A stretch of 64,000 nucleotides of DNA from Scylla paramamosain (Eukaryota; Arthropoda; Malacostraca; Decapoda; Portunidae), in NCBI RefSeq assembly GCF_035594125.1, contig NC_087185.1:9998501-10062500 (forward strand), in the 5' to 3' direction. Position numbers and translations under genes: made by a program. Numbering within the stretch: position 1 is the first letter of the stretch; each line of letters begins with the position of its first letter. This document shows, piece after piece, positions 13,013 to 25,001 of this stretch. The notes beneath the pieces were generated by a model. It was not told where the DNA came from. It searched no databases and saw only the letters and a program-made list of their open reading frames with translations.

Positions 13013-16000
13013 AAATACACTCAAAATATATGTTATTAATAATGTTATATGTCTTCATATAAAGTGTTATTCATGCGTTTTAGCGTTTTTGTACCTAAGA
13101 ACCAAAAACTTTCACAATACACGTTTCTCGTAAAATCTTTTCGTTTCGAAACATGCTTTCCTGTAACAATTTAATTTCCCCATATAAAGGGCTTTCCATG
13201 CATTTTGGTGTTTTGGTACCTAATAATATGAAATATGCTCAAAACACACGTTTTTCTTAATGTTGTTCTGTTTCTTCATAGAGGGCTGTTTATAAGTTTA
13301 GCGTTTCAATACCTAAAATGTTAAAAAATAATTATAATACATGTTTTTCGTAATGTCTTTACGTCTACTATTAAGAGTATTTTGCATCCATTTTAATGTT
13401 TTTCTATGCAACAAACTCAAAAAACTCTCAAAATACTTGTTTTTGGTAATGATATTCTTCTACATAAAAGGTGTTTTGCATGCTTTTTTAGGGTTTCGGT
13501 ACGTAAGAGGCTGAAAAACACTTAAAAGACACGTTTTTTGGTAAAGTTGTTTTCTATTCCCATTTATGGTGTTTAGCATTGCATTTTAAACACTCAAAAA
13601 AACACATTTCTTGAAATGTATTATCGTTTCCAAATATATTGGTACTTAACAATGTGGAAAAAAAAAAGCACTCAAATTACGCGGTTTTTGCTTATGTTGT
13701 TCTGTTTCTTCGTATAAGGTGGTATTAACGCGTTTTCGCATTTCGGTACCTGGGAAGCTCAAAAACACTTATAATACACTTTTCTTCTAATGTCTTTTTT
13801 GTTTCCCCGCATAGTATACTTTTCATATATTTTGGTGTTATTCTGTGTAACAAGCTCAAAAACACTCAAAATACTTGTTTTTGGTAATGTTATTCTATTT
13901 CTGCATAAAGGGTGTTTTGCATGCATTTTACCTTTTTGGTACATAAGAAGTTCAAAAACACTCAAAAAGTCATGCTTTTCGTTAAGTCGTTTTGTATTCC
14001 CAAATAAGGTGATTTCCATGCTTTTTAGCGTATTGGTGCTTAACACACTCAAAAACATTTAAAAGATACGTTTCTGGAAATCTCGTTTTTACCCATATAG
14101 AGGATTTTCAATGCATTTTGGCGATTTGCTATTTATTAATGTGAAAACACTCAAAATACACGTTTTTTGGTCTCGATATCGAGTACTATTCCTGAGTTTC
14201 AGCATTTTGTTACCTAAGATGTTCAAAAACACTTGTAATAGATTTTCTTCGTAATGTCCTTTCGTTTCCCCATATAACGTTATTTTCATGCATTTTTGCA
14301 TTTTTGTACGTAACACGCTAAAAACACTCGAAATAGTTATTTTTTTATAATATTATTCTTTTTCTCCATAAAGTGATTTGTATTCGTTATAGCGTTTTGT
14401 ACGTAGGAAGCTCTATAACATTCAAAAGACGTTTTTCGTAATGATGTTTTATATTGCCATATACGTTGCTTTGCATGCATTTTGGCGTTTTGTTAAATAC
14501 ACTCAAAATATACGTTTTAGGTAATGTTTTTTTTTTCATATTAAGTGCTGTCAATGCGTTTTAGCGTCTATGTACCTAAAAAGGTAAAAAAAATAAAACG
14601 ATTATAATAGATCTCTCATAATGTCCTTTTCTTTCCCAAAATAGACAACTTTGCATATATTTTGGCGTTTCTTTACGTAACAAGCTCAAAAAAACTCAAA
14701 ACACTTCTTTTTCGTAAGGTTATTCTCTTTTTTTTTTCATAAAGTGTGTTTTTTATGTTTTAGAGTTTTGGTGCTAAAGAAATTCTAAAACCCTGAAAAG
14801 ACACTTCTTACATGTATATTCCCATATAGGGTGATTTCTATGCTTTTTAGCGTTATGATGCCTAACACGAAAAAAAAAAATAATGAATAAATAAAAACCC
14901 TCAAAAAACATTTTTCTAGTAATGTAGTTTTGTTTCCATATATAGGTGACTGTGAATATATTATGGCATTTTGGTACCTAATAATAAAAAAAAAAAACAC
15001 CCAAATACAAATTATTGTTAATGTTGTTCTGATTTGTCGATATAAAGTGCACTATAAAATCCATGCGTTTTAGTATTTTGCTACCTAAGAAGCTCTAAAA
15101 CTCTCATAATGCACGTTTTTCCTAATGTCTTTTCGTTTAATATTACAGAGTCTTTTGCTTGCATTTTGGCATTTTTCCAGATACTAAGCTCAAAAACAAA
15201 CAAAAAACACGTTTTTGATACTTATACTGTTTCTTCATGTTTTTTTTTTTTTTTGCAAGCGTTTCAGCGTTTTTGGTACGTAAGTAGCTCAAAAACACTA
15301 TAAAGAAAGGTTTGGTAATGTCATGTTCTCCCATATAGGGTACTTTCTCTCCTTTTTTATCGTTTGGGTGTTTGCACGCACATAAATATATATAAAAAAA
15401 AAAAAAGAAAACACGTTTCTGAAAATATCGCTTCCTTTCTCTATATAGGGTGCTTTCCACGGATTTTAAATCCTAACATCATATCGTTTTGGTACCTATG
15501 AAACTAATGAAATACTCATAATACACGTTTTTCGTAATGTTTATCCATTTCCCCATTTAGGGTACTGTGCTTACTTTTTGGCGTTTTTCTACGAAACAAG
15601 TTGAAAAAAACACTTAAAATACTTATTTTCTTAATGTTATCAATAATATTTTGCATGCGTTTCAAAGTTTTGGTACATAAGTTGCTCAAAAACAGTGGAA
15701 CAAAAACGTTTCTGGTAATGTGTTGTTTTCCCATATAGGGTGCTTTTTTGTTTCTTTTTTTTTTTCGTTTTGTTGTCTAACACGCTCATTAACAATCAAA
15801 AGACACTTTTCTTGAAATCTCGTTTTCTTTCACCATATAGGGTGTTTTGTTTGCATTTTGGAGTTTTGGTACCTGACGATGTGAAATACACTCAAAATAC
15901 ATGTTTTTGGAAATATTGTTCTGTTTTTTTTTTTTTTTTTCTATAGAGTACTAATTATTGCCTTTTAGCGGTTTGTTACCTAAGAGGTAAAAAAAAAAAA

Positions 16001-17245
16001 ACCTTTCTCGTAATATTTTTTTTTTTTCATTTTAACCTAATAGGGTACTTGGAATGTATTTTGACGTTTTTCACGTAACAGCCTCAAAAACAATCAAAAA
16101 ACTTGTTTTTGGTAATGTTATTCTGTTTCTCCATCAAGAGTGTTTTGCATGCGTTTTAGCGTTCTGATACCTAAGTTGCTCAAAAATACTGAAAAGAGAC
16201 ATTTTTGTTAATGTTTTCTTTTCCATTACAGTGTGAATTCCATGCTTTTCATCGTTTTGGAAGTAGAACACTCATAAACACTCAAAAGACACCTTTCTGG
16301 AATACTCGTTTCCTTTCGCATGCTTTGCATGTGCACCTAACAATGAGAAATACACTCCAATTACAAGTTTTTGGTAATGTTATTATGTTTCTCCATGTTT
16401 TTTTTTTTTTTGCATGCGGCTTAGGTTTTTGGTATGTAATAAGATCAAAAACACTTAAAAGACACGTTTTCCTTAGTGTTGTTTTGTTGTTCAAATCAAG
16501 TGATTTCCAAGCTTTATATCGGTTTAGTGTCTAAGCACTCAAAAAACACATTTCTGGAAACATCGTTCCATTTCCTCATAAAGGTTACTTTGCATGCATT
16601 TTTGCGTTTTCTATGTAACAAGCTCATAAACACATAAAATACTTGTTTTTGGCAATTTTATTCTGTTTCTCCATAAAGAGTGTTTTGCAAACGTATTAGC
16701 GTTTTGGTACGTAAGAAGCTCAAAAAGATTGAAAAGACATGTTTTTGATAATTATTTTTATTCCCATATGGTGATCTTTCCATGCTTTTTAGCATTCTGG
16801 TACCTAGCAGATTCATAAACATTCAAAAGACACGTTTCATTAAATTTAGTTTCGCTTGTTAGTGGGCTTCCATACATAACAATATGAAAAAACACTCAAA
16901 ATACACGTTTTTGGTAATGTTGTTATGTTTATCCATACAGAGTGCTATTCATGCGTTTTCACATTTTGCTACCTAAGAAGCTCAAATTTACTCATATTAC
17001 ACGTTTCTCGTAATGCCTTTTTCTTTCTTCATATAGAATACTTTGCATACATTATGGCGTTTTTCTTTCTAACAAGCTCAAAAACTCTCAAATGATTTCA
17101 ATTTGGTGATATTATTCTGTTTTTCCATAAAGGGTGTTTTTCATGCATTTAACCTTCTTGGTACGTAAGAAGCTGAAAAAAAAAAAACTCATGACACGTT
17201 TTTGGCAAAGCAGTTTTTTTTTTTTTTTTATTTCCATGTATATGT
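13013..17245 (+). repeat. 96-bp satellite, forward block
   Basis: Forward pentamers, with M1 starts near 13,447, 13,886, 14,342, 15,215, 16,115, 16,655 and 17,110. Where all five monomers are present the pentamer spacing is about 0.44-0.54 kb. Near 15,478 an M3 is fused directly to an M4 (about 85 bp missing compared with 45,563-45,645). The part from 15,959 onward is also the start of the left palindrome arm. Confidence 0.9.
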
Positions 17246-20200
17246 GTATATGAACTTGTTAACCACAAAACAGTAAAAAGCATGAAAACTTCCCTATACT
17301 GGAAAAGCAAAAACAACATTTCCCCCAAAAAGACGTATTTTTGGGGGTATTTTTCAGCTACTAACGTACAAAAACGCTAAAATGCTTGCAAAACTCCCTT
17401 TATGGAAAAAACAAATAACCTTACCAGAAACTAGTATTTCATTTTATTTCTTAAGCTTGTCACGTACAAAAGCGTCAAAATGCATGCAAAGTACACTATA
17501 TATGGATACGAAAGTACATTACGAGAAACGTGCAGTATGAGTGTTTTCAACTTATTAGGTACCAAAACGCTAAAGCGAATGAATAGCACACTATATGAAG
17601 AAACAAAAACGCTAAAATGCATGCAAAGCATCATATATGAGGGAAAATACAACACTTTTAGAAACGTGTCTTTTCAGTGTTTGTAAGCGTGTTAGGTACC
17701 AAAACGCTAAAAAGCAAGGAAAGAACCACACATGGGAAAACAAAATATTACAAAAAAGTCTTTTCATTGTTTTGAGCTACTTACATACTAAAACGCAAAG
17801 GCGCATGCAAAACACCTTTTATGGAGAAAGAGGAAAACGTGTATTTTTAATGTTTTAAGCTAATTACATAAAAAAGATTCAAAATTCATGTAAAGTTCCC
17901 AATATGGGGAAACGAAAAGACATTACGAGAAACGTATATTATAAGTTTTTTACACCTTATTAGGTTGAAAAATACAAAAATGCATGAATTCCACTCTATA
18001 TGGAGTAACAGAGCAACATTACTAAAAACGTGTAATTTGTTTTCACAATGTTATGTACCAAAACGTCGTAATTCATGCAAAGTGCAATCTATGGGAGAAA
18101 CGAAACGAAATTTCCAGAAACGTGAATTTTGAGTGTTTATGAGCGTGTTAGGCACCAAAACTCAAAAAAAAATAAAAATGGAAAGCATCCTATATGAGAA
18201 TATAAAACAAAATTACCAAAAATTAGTATTTTTTTGGTGTTTTTGAGCTACTTTTATATAAAAAAAACTTGAACAGACGCAAAACACGCTTCATGGAGAA
18301 ACAAAATAACAATACAAAAAAAAAAAAAAAAACATTTTCAGTGTTTTTGAGGTATGTAAGTAGAATAACGCAGAAATATATGCAAAGTTCCCCATGCCGG
18401 GAAACGAAGACACTTCGAGAAACGTGTATTATGAGAACTTTTGAGCTTTTTAGGTACCAAACACAAAGATACCTTAATAGTAATGTATATGGAGAAACAA
18501 AACAACACGAATGAAAATATATATTTTGAGTGGTTTCCATATTATTATGTACCAAAATGCAAAAATACATGCAAAGACCTCTAAAAGACGACCCAAAACG
18601 ACATTACAAGAAACCTATCTCTTGAGAGTGTTTCTACGTGTTAGGCAACAAAACACGAAGAAGTATGAAAAAAGCACTATGTTGGAAGGGAAAAAGAAAT
18701 AACCAACAAAGTGACTTTTCACGTGCTTGAAAGTTTTTAAATTTATAATGTAACAAAACGATAAAACAAGCAAAACACCATTCCTGCAGAAACATAAAAA
18801 CATTACCAAAAACGAGCATTTTGACCGATTTTTCAGCTTGTTATGTACAAAAGCGTCAAAATGCATATAAAGTACCCTATATAAGAAAACGAAAAGGCAT
18901 TAAGAGAAACCAGTATTGTTTTTTTTTTTTTTTTTTTAGCTTATTAGGTGCCAAAACAATAAAACGCATGATTTCCATTCTGTATGGAGAAAACGTGTAT
19001 TTTAAGTGTATTTAGCTTTGTTAGGTATCAAAACGCCAAAATGCATGCAAAGCACCCGATATGGAGAAAATTAACGACATATCCAGAAACATGTCTTTTG
19101 AGAGTTTATGAGTGTGTTAGGCACAAAAAACTCTTAAAAAGCATGGAAAGTACCGTAAATGGGAAAACATTGTTTTGAGCTACTTACGTACCAAACCGCT
19201 AAAACGGTTGCAAAACACACTTTATGGAGAAACTCAACAGCTTTACCAAAAAACATGCATTTTGAGAGATTTTGTGCCTGTTACGTACAAAAACTATAAA
19301 ATACATGCAAAAAACCCTAAAAGGGGAAAAGAAAATATTAAAAGAAACGTATATTTTGAGTGCTATTTAGCTTCATAGGTACCAGAACACTAAACCGTAT
19401 GAATAATACTCTATATGGAGAAACAGAACAAGATTAATCAAAACTTGTGTTTTAAGACTTTTTTTTCGCGTTATTAGGTATCGCAACGCGAAAATGCATG
19501 CAAAGCATACTATATGGGGAAAGGAAACATTTCCAGAAACATGTCCTTTCAGTGTTTATGAGCGTGTTAGGTACCAAGAAGCTAAAAACCAAGGAAAGCA
19601 CCCTATAGGAGAAAACAAAAGATTACAAAAACTTTTCATTTCAGTGCTTATGAGCTACTTACATACAAAAACACTTAAACGCATCCAAAACGCCTTTTTT
19701 TTTTTAACTGAATTACCAAAACATTACCAAAAAAAAACGTGTATTTTCAATATTTTGAGCTTGTTACCCCCTCAAAAAAAAAAAACACATAAAAAGTAAC
19801 CAAAGACATTATGAGAAACTTATATTAAGAGCGTTTTTGAGCTTCTCAGGTACCAAAACGCGAAAATGCATAAATAATACTCTCTTTGGAGAAATACAAC
19901 AATATTAGATACCAAAACGCTAAAAAGCAACGAAAGCTCCCTACTTGGAAAAGCAAAACATTACCAAAAGCGTGTCTTTTGAGAGTTTTTACAGCTACTT
20001 ACGTACCAAAACGCTAAAATGCATGCAAAGCACATTTTATGGAGAAACAGAATAACATTACCAGAAACGTGTATTTTGAGTTTTTTTTTTATCTTCTTAC
20101 GTATAAAAAAAAGCAAAAATGCATGCAAAGTATCCTAAATGGCGATACGAAAAGAAATAAAACGACACTTCTTTTGTCAGTGTTTTGAGATTCTTAGGTA

Positions 20201-20950
20201 GCAAAATGCACAAACACATGTATAACATTATATATGAAGAAACAGAAGAACATTACCGAAAACGTATATTTTGAGTGTTTTTTCACATTGTTACGTAACA
20301 AAAACGCCAAAATGCATGGAAATCACCAAATATGGATAATATAAAGGACATTACGAGAAAGATGCCATTAGTGTTTTTCAGCGTCTTAGGTACCAAAGGC
20401 GAAAACTATTTAGTACCACTGTATATGGAGAAACAGAACATTACCAAAAACGTTTATTTTGAGTGTTTTTTACAATTTTATGTACCAAAACGTCAAAATG
20501 GCTCCAGAGCACCATCTATGGGGAGATGAAACGACATTTCCAGAAACATGTCTTTTGAGTGTTGATTGTTGTTGTTAGGTACCAAAGTTATAAAAAAGCA
20601 TGGAAAGCTACCTATATAAAAGAACAAGTCAGCCAAAAATTTATCTTTTGGGTATTTTCAGCTACTTACGTACCATAACGCTGAGATCTATGCAAAACAC
20701 CCTTTATTACCAAAAACAATTTTTTTTTTCTTTTTACATATATAAAAAAAAAAAAAAACATAAATGCATGCAAAATAATTTGCATAAGGAAACGAAAAGA
20801 CATTAGAAGAAACTTTTATAATGTGTTTTTTTTTTCTTAGGTACCAAGACCAATTTGACGCATTGAAGAACACTCTATATGGAGAAAAGAACAAGATTAC
20901 CAAAAATGTGCTTTTTGAGTGTTTTTCACATTGTTAGGTACGAAAACACT
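17246..20950 (-). repeat. 96-bp satellite, reverse block inside the left palindrome arm
   Basis: Reverse-oriented monomers. The block matches 47,376-51,018 directly and 24,993-28,575 in inverted orientation. The left switch lies in a short TGTATATGTGTATATG segment. The right switch coincides with the short inverted repeat ACACTCT-ATAA-AGAGTGT. No gene is seen. Confidence 0.9.
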
Positions 20951-20963
20951 CTATAAAGAGTGT
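20946..20963. repeat. Short inverted repeat at an orientation switch
   Basis: ACACTCTATAAAGAGTGT forms 7-bp arms around a 4-bp ATAA loop exactly where reverse monomers give way to forward monomers. The same word pair, in the other sense, sits at the switch near 24,986-25,001, and a mutated version (AAAAAGTGC) at 51,019. Confidence 0.85.
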
Positions 20964-22070
20964 TATTTGTGGGTTTTAGCTTTTTCATACTTAACGAACT
21001 TAAAAAAAAAACTCAAAATACACGTTTCTCATAACATCCTTTCATTTTCCAAACATAGGGTTCTTTCCATGTATTTTAGCTTTTTTATACGTAACATGAT
21101 AAAAAAAAAACACTCAAAATACATGTTTTTTGGTAATGTTATTCTGTTTCTCCATAAAGGGTGTTTTGTATGCGTTTCAGCGTTTTGGTATGTAAGGAGC
21201 TCAAAAACACTTAAAGGCAAGTTCTTGGTAAAAATTCGTTTTATTCCCATGTAATGTGATTGCCCTGCTTTTTACTGCTTTATTGCCTATCACGTTCAAA
21301 AACACTCAAAAGACACTTTTCTGGTAATGTCATTTTTTTCCTACATAAAAGCTAATTTCGCATGCAATTTTGGGTTTTGGTAACTAAGAATGTGAAAAAC
21401 ACGCAAAATACACGCATTTGGTAAAGTTGTTCTGTATTCTTAATTAATAGTGTTATTCCTGAGTTTCAGCATTTTAGTATCTAAGAAACTTATCCATATA
21501 CACGAGTTTTTTGCGTTTTTTGCCTTGTGGTTTTTGTGAAACTATAAAACGCTCATTATATACGTTTCTCGTAATGTCCTTTTGTATCCCAATATAGAGT
21601 GGTTTCCATCCATTTTCGCGTTTTTTTGAAGGTAAGAAGCTCAAAAACATTAAAATTATATTTTTTTGGTAATGTTATTCTATTTCTTCTTATTCGTTGG
21701 TTTGCATCCGTTTTAGCGTTTTTCTATGTAAAACACTTGAAAGACACTTTTTTCAGTAATTTTGTGATGGATTCCCATTTTGAGTGACTTCCATATTATT
21801 TATCGTTTTGGTGCCTACCATGCTGAAAAACACTCAAAAGACAGGTTTCTGGTAAAGTCGTTTAATTTCCCCATATAGGTGGCTTTGCATGCACTTTAGG
21901 GTTTGGTACATAACAGTCCGAAAAAAAAAAAAGCTAAAATTAACTTTTTTTTAGTAATGTTCTTTTTTCACATAATTTACCTGAATTTCGCCAGAATTTT
22001 GGCATCTCGGTACCTATGAAGATGAATAACAAAAAAAAAAAATACTATTTTCTTATTTATTTATTTTTTT
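20951..22070 (+). repeat. 1.1-kb higher-order unit U1
   Basis: A full long unit in the order M4, M5, M1, M2, M3, M4 with mini-monomer insert, M5, M1, M2, M3, degenerate M4, then an ATTT/T-rich linker. Its diagnostic words are GTATCCCAATATAGAG, TATTCGTTGG and GTGATGGATTCC. By these it groups with U9 and the body of U11. Confidence 0.8.
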
Positions 22071-22850
22071 TCTCTATAAAAAGTGTTATTTGTGGGTTTT
22101 AGCTTTTTGGTACTTAAAGAACTTAAAAGCACTCATAATATACGTTTCTCGAAATGTCCTTTCGTTTCTTAAACATAAGGTTCTTTGCATGTACTTAAGC
22201 GCTTTTATAGGTTACATGATCAAAAGCACTCAAAATAAATGTTTTTGGTAATGTTACTCTGTTTCTCCATAAAGGGTGTTTTGCATGCGTTTTAGCGTTT
22301 TGGTATATAAGGAGCTCAAAAACACTTAAAGGCAAGTTCTTGGTAAAAGTTGGTTTTATTCCCATATAATGTGATTGCCCTGCTTTTTAGTGCATTATTG
22401 CCTATCATGCTAAAAAAAAAAAAAAACACTTAAAAGACACTTTTCTGGTAATGTCATTTTTTTCCCACATAAAGCTACTTTCACATGCAATTTGGGATTT
22501 TGGTAACTAAGAATGTGAAAAAACACTCAAAATACACGCATTTGGCAAAGTTGTTCTGTTTCTCAATTAAGTGTTATTCAGGAGTTTCAGCATTTTGGTA
22601 TCTCCATATATACGAGTTTTTGCATGTTTTGCCTTGTGGTTCTTGAGAATCTATAAAACACTCATTATACACGTTTCTCGTAATGTCCTTTTGTTAACCA
22701 ATATAGAGAGGTTTGCATCCATTTTCGCGTTTTTTGTAAGTAAAAAGCTCAAAAACACTCAAAATTTACCTTTTTGGTAATATTCTATTTCTTCATATTG
22801 GTTGGTTTGCATCCGTTTTAGCGTTTTTCTGCGTAAAACAAGAAAAAGAC
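22071..22850 (+). repeat. 1.1-kb higher-order unit U2, truncated at palindrome tip
   Basis: It starts with TCTCTATAAAAAGTG and runs to the second M1, where it meets the palindrome spacer. Diagnostic words CTTGAGAATCT, GTTAACCAATATAGAGAG and AAACATAAGG place it with U10 and U12. Confidence 0.8.
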
Positions 22851-23097
22851 ATTATGTGGGAAAAATTACAGAGAAATTATGTGAAAAAAGAACATTATCA
22901 AAAAAGTTAATTTTAGCTTTTTTTTTCAGTGTTATGTACCAAACCCTAAAGTGCATGGAAAGCCATCTATATGGGGAAATTAAACGACTTTACAAGAAAA
23001 CTGTCTTTTGACTGTTTTTCAACAAGTTAGGCACCAAAACGATAAATAATATGGAAGTCACTCTATATGGGAATCCAAAACAAAATTACTAAAAACG
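22851..23097 (-). repeat. Palindrome spacer (~0.25 kb)
   Basis: This is single-copy between the arms. It reads in reverse orientation as the end of a degenerate M4 followed by M3 and M2 of a 1.1-kb unit. At its left edge is a small direct duplication: ATTATGTGGGAAAAA at 22,851-22,865 and ATTATGTGAAAAAA at 22,876-22,889. Confidence 0.75.
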
Positions 23098-23885
23098 TGT
23101 TTTTTCAGTGTTTTACGTAGAAAATCGCTAAAACGGATGCAAACCAACTAATATCAAGAAATAGAATAATAATACCAAAAAGATATATTTTAAGTGTTTT
23201 TGAGCTAGTTACCAACAAAAAAAAAAAAAACGCGAAAATGGATGCAAAGCACTCTATACAGGGAAACAAAAAGACATTACGAGAAACGTGTATGAGTGCT
23301 TTATAGTTTCACGACAAGGGAAAAAAACGCAAAAACTCGTGTATATGGAGAAATTTTTTAGATACCAAAATGCTGAAACTCCTGAATAACACTCTTAATT
23401 GAGAAACAGAACAACCTTACTAAATGCGTGTATTTTGAGTGTTTCTCACATTCTTAGTTACCAAAACCCCAAATTGCATGCGAAACTAGCTTTATGTGGG
23501 AAAAAAAATGACATTACCAGAAAAGTGTCTTTTGAGTGTTTTTCAGCGTGTTAGGCAATAAAGCACTAAAAAGGAGAACAATCACATTACATGGGAATAA
23601 AACCAACTTTTACCAAGAACTCCCCTTTAAGTTTTTTTGAGCTCCTTATATACCAAAACGCTAAAACGCATGCAAAACACCCTTTATGTAGAAACAGAAT
23701 AACATTAACAAAAATATGTATTTTGAGTGTTTTTGATTGTTACCTATAAAAACGCTAATTAAATCCATGCATAGAACCTTATGTTTGGGAAACAAAAGAA
23801 CATTTGGAGAAACGTGTATTATGAGTGTTTTTAATTTTTTTAAGTACCAAAAAGCCAAAACCTAAAAATAACACTCTTTAGAGAG
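22851..23885 (-). repeat. 1.1-kb higher-order unit U3 (reverse), truncated at palindrome tip
   Basis: Read on the minus strand it starts at 23,885 (CTCTAAAGAGTG) after a T/ATTT-rich linker and runs to the palindrome spacer, where the degenerate M4 is cut short. It contains the M4 with the CTTGTGG-type mini-monomer region lost or much reduced compared with U4. Confidence 0.65.
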
Positions 23886-24992
23886 AAAAAATAAATAAAT
23901 AAAAAAATAGGAATTTTTTTTTTTTGTTATTCATCTTCATAGGTACCGAGATGCCAAAATTGTGGCAAAATTCAGGAAAATTACGCGAAATAGAACATTA
24001 TGAAAATAAGTTAATTTTAGCTTTTTTTTTCGGACTGTTATGTACCAAACCCTAAAGTGCATGCAAAGCCACCTATATTGGGAAATTAAACGACTTTACA
24101 AGAAACCTGTCTTTTGAGTGTTTTTCAGCACCTTAGGCAACAAAAAGATAAATAATATGGAAGTCACTCAATATGGGAATCCATCACAAAATTACTGAAA
24201 AAGTGTTTTTTCAGTGTTTTATGTAGAAAAACGCTAAAACGGATGCAAACCAACCAATACGAAGAAATACAATAATATTACCAAAAAGGTATATTATGAA
24301 TGTTTTTGAGCTTCTTACCTACAGTAAAAGCGAAAATGGATGGAAAGAACTCAATATTGTGATACAAAAGGACATTACGAGAAACATGTATAATGAGTGT
24401 TTTATAGTTTCACAAGAACCACAAGGCAAAAAACGCAAAAACTCGTGTATATAAAGAAGTTTCTTAGATACCAAAATGCTGAAACTCAGGAATAATTAAT
24501 TAATAATTAATTAAGAATACAGAACAACCTTACCAAATGCGTGTATTTTGAGTGCTTTTCACATTCTTAGTTACCAAAACCAAAAATTGCATGCAAAACT
24601 AGCTTTGTGTGGGGGAAAAAAATGACATTACCAGAAAAGTGTCTTTTGAGTGTTTTGAGCGTGATAGGCAATAAAGCACTAAAAAGCATGGTAATCACAT
24701 TACATAGGAATAAAACCAACTTTTACCAAGAACTTGCCTTTAAGTGATTTTGAGCTCATTACATACCAAAACGCTAAAACGCATGTAGAACACCCTTTGT
24801 GGAGAAACAGAATAACATTACCAAAAACATGTATTTTGAGTGTTTATGATCATGTTACCTATATAAAAGCTTCAATACATGCAAAGAACCCTATGTTTGG
24901 AAAATGAAAGGACGTTACGAGAAACGTATATTATAAGTTTTTGTTTAAGTTCGTTATGTATGAAAAAGCTAAAACCCACAAATAACACTCTT
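23886..24992 (-). repeat. 1.1-kb higher-order unit U4 (reverse)
   Basis: A complete long unit on the minus strand, and the inverted partner of U1. It carries the CTCGTGTATA (reverse of TATACACGAG) mini-monomer at about 24,443 and ends at the short inverted repeat near 24,990. Confidence 0.75.
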
Positions 24993-25001
24993 TATAGAGT
25001 G
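24986..25001. repeat. Short inverted repeat at an orientation switch
   Basis: ACACTCT-TTAT-AGAGTGT lies where reverse monomers switch to forward monomers. It is the mirror partner of 20,946-20,963. Confidence 0.8.

Larger units (their letters stand above)
15959..22850 (+). repeat. Palindrome left arm (~6.9 kb)
   Basis: The reverse complement of this segment recurs at about 23,098-29,887. The outer end is defined by TGCCTTTTAGCGG at 15,959, matching CCGCTAAAAGGCA ending at 29,887. The inner end is GCGTTTTTCTGCGTAAAAC at about 22,839, matching GTTTTACGTAGAAAATCGC from 23,110. The arm includes a forward pentamer stretch, the reverse block 17,246-20,950, unit U1 and part of U2. A third copy in direct orientation lies at about 46,103-52,920. 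Confidence 0.85.
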
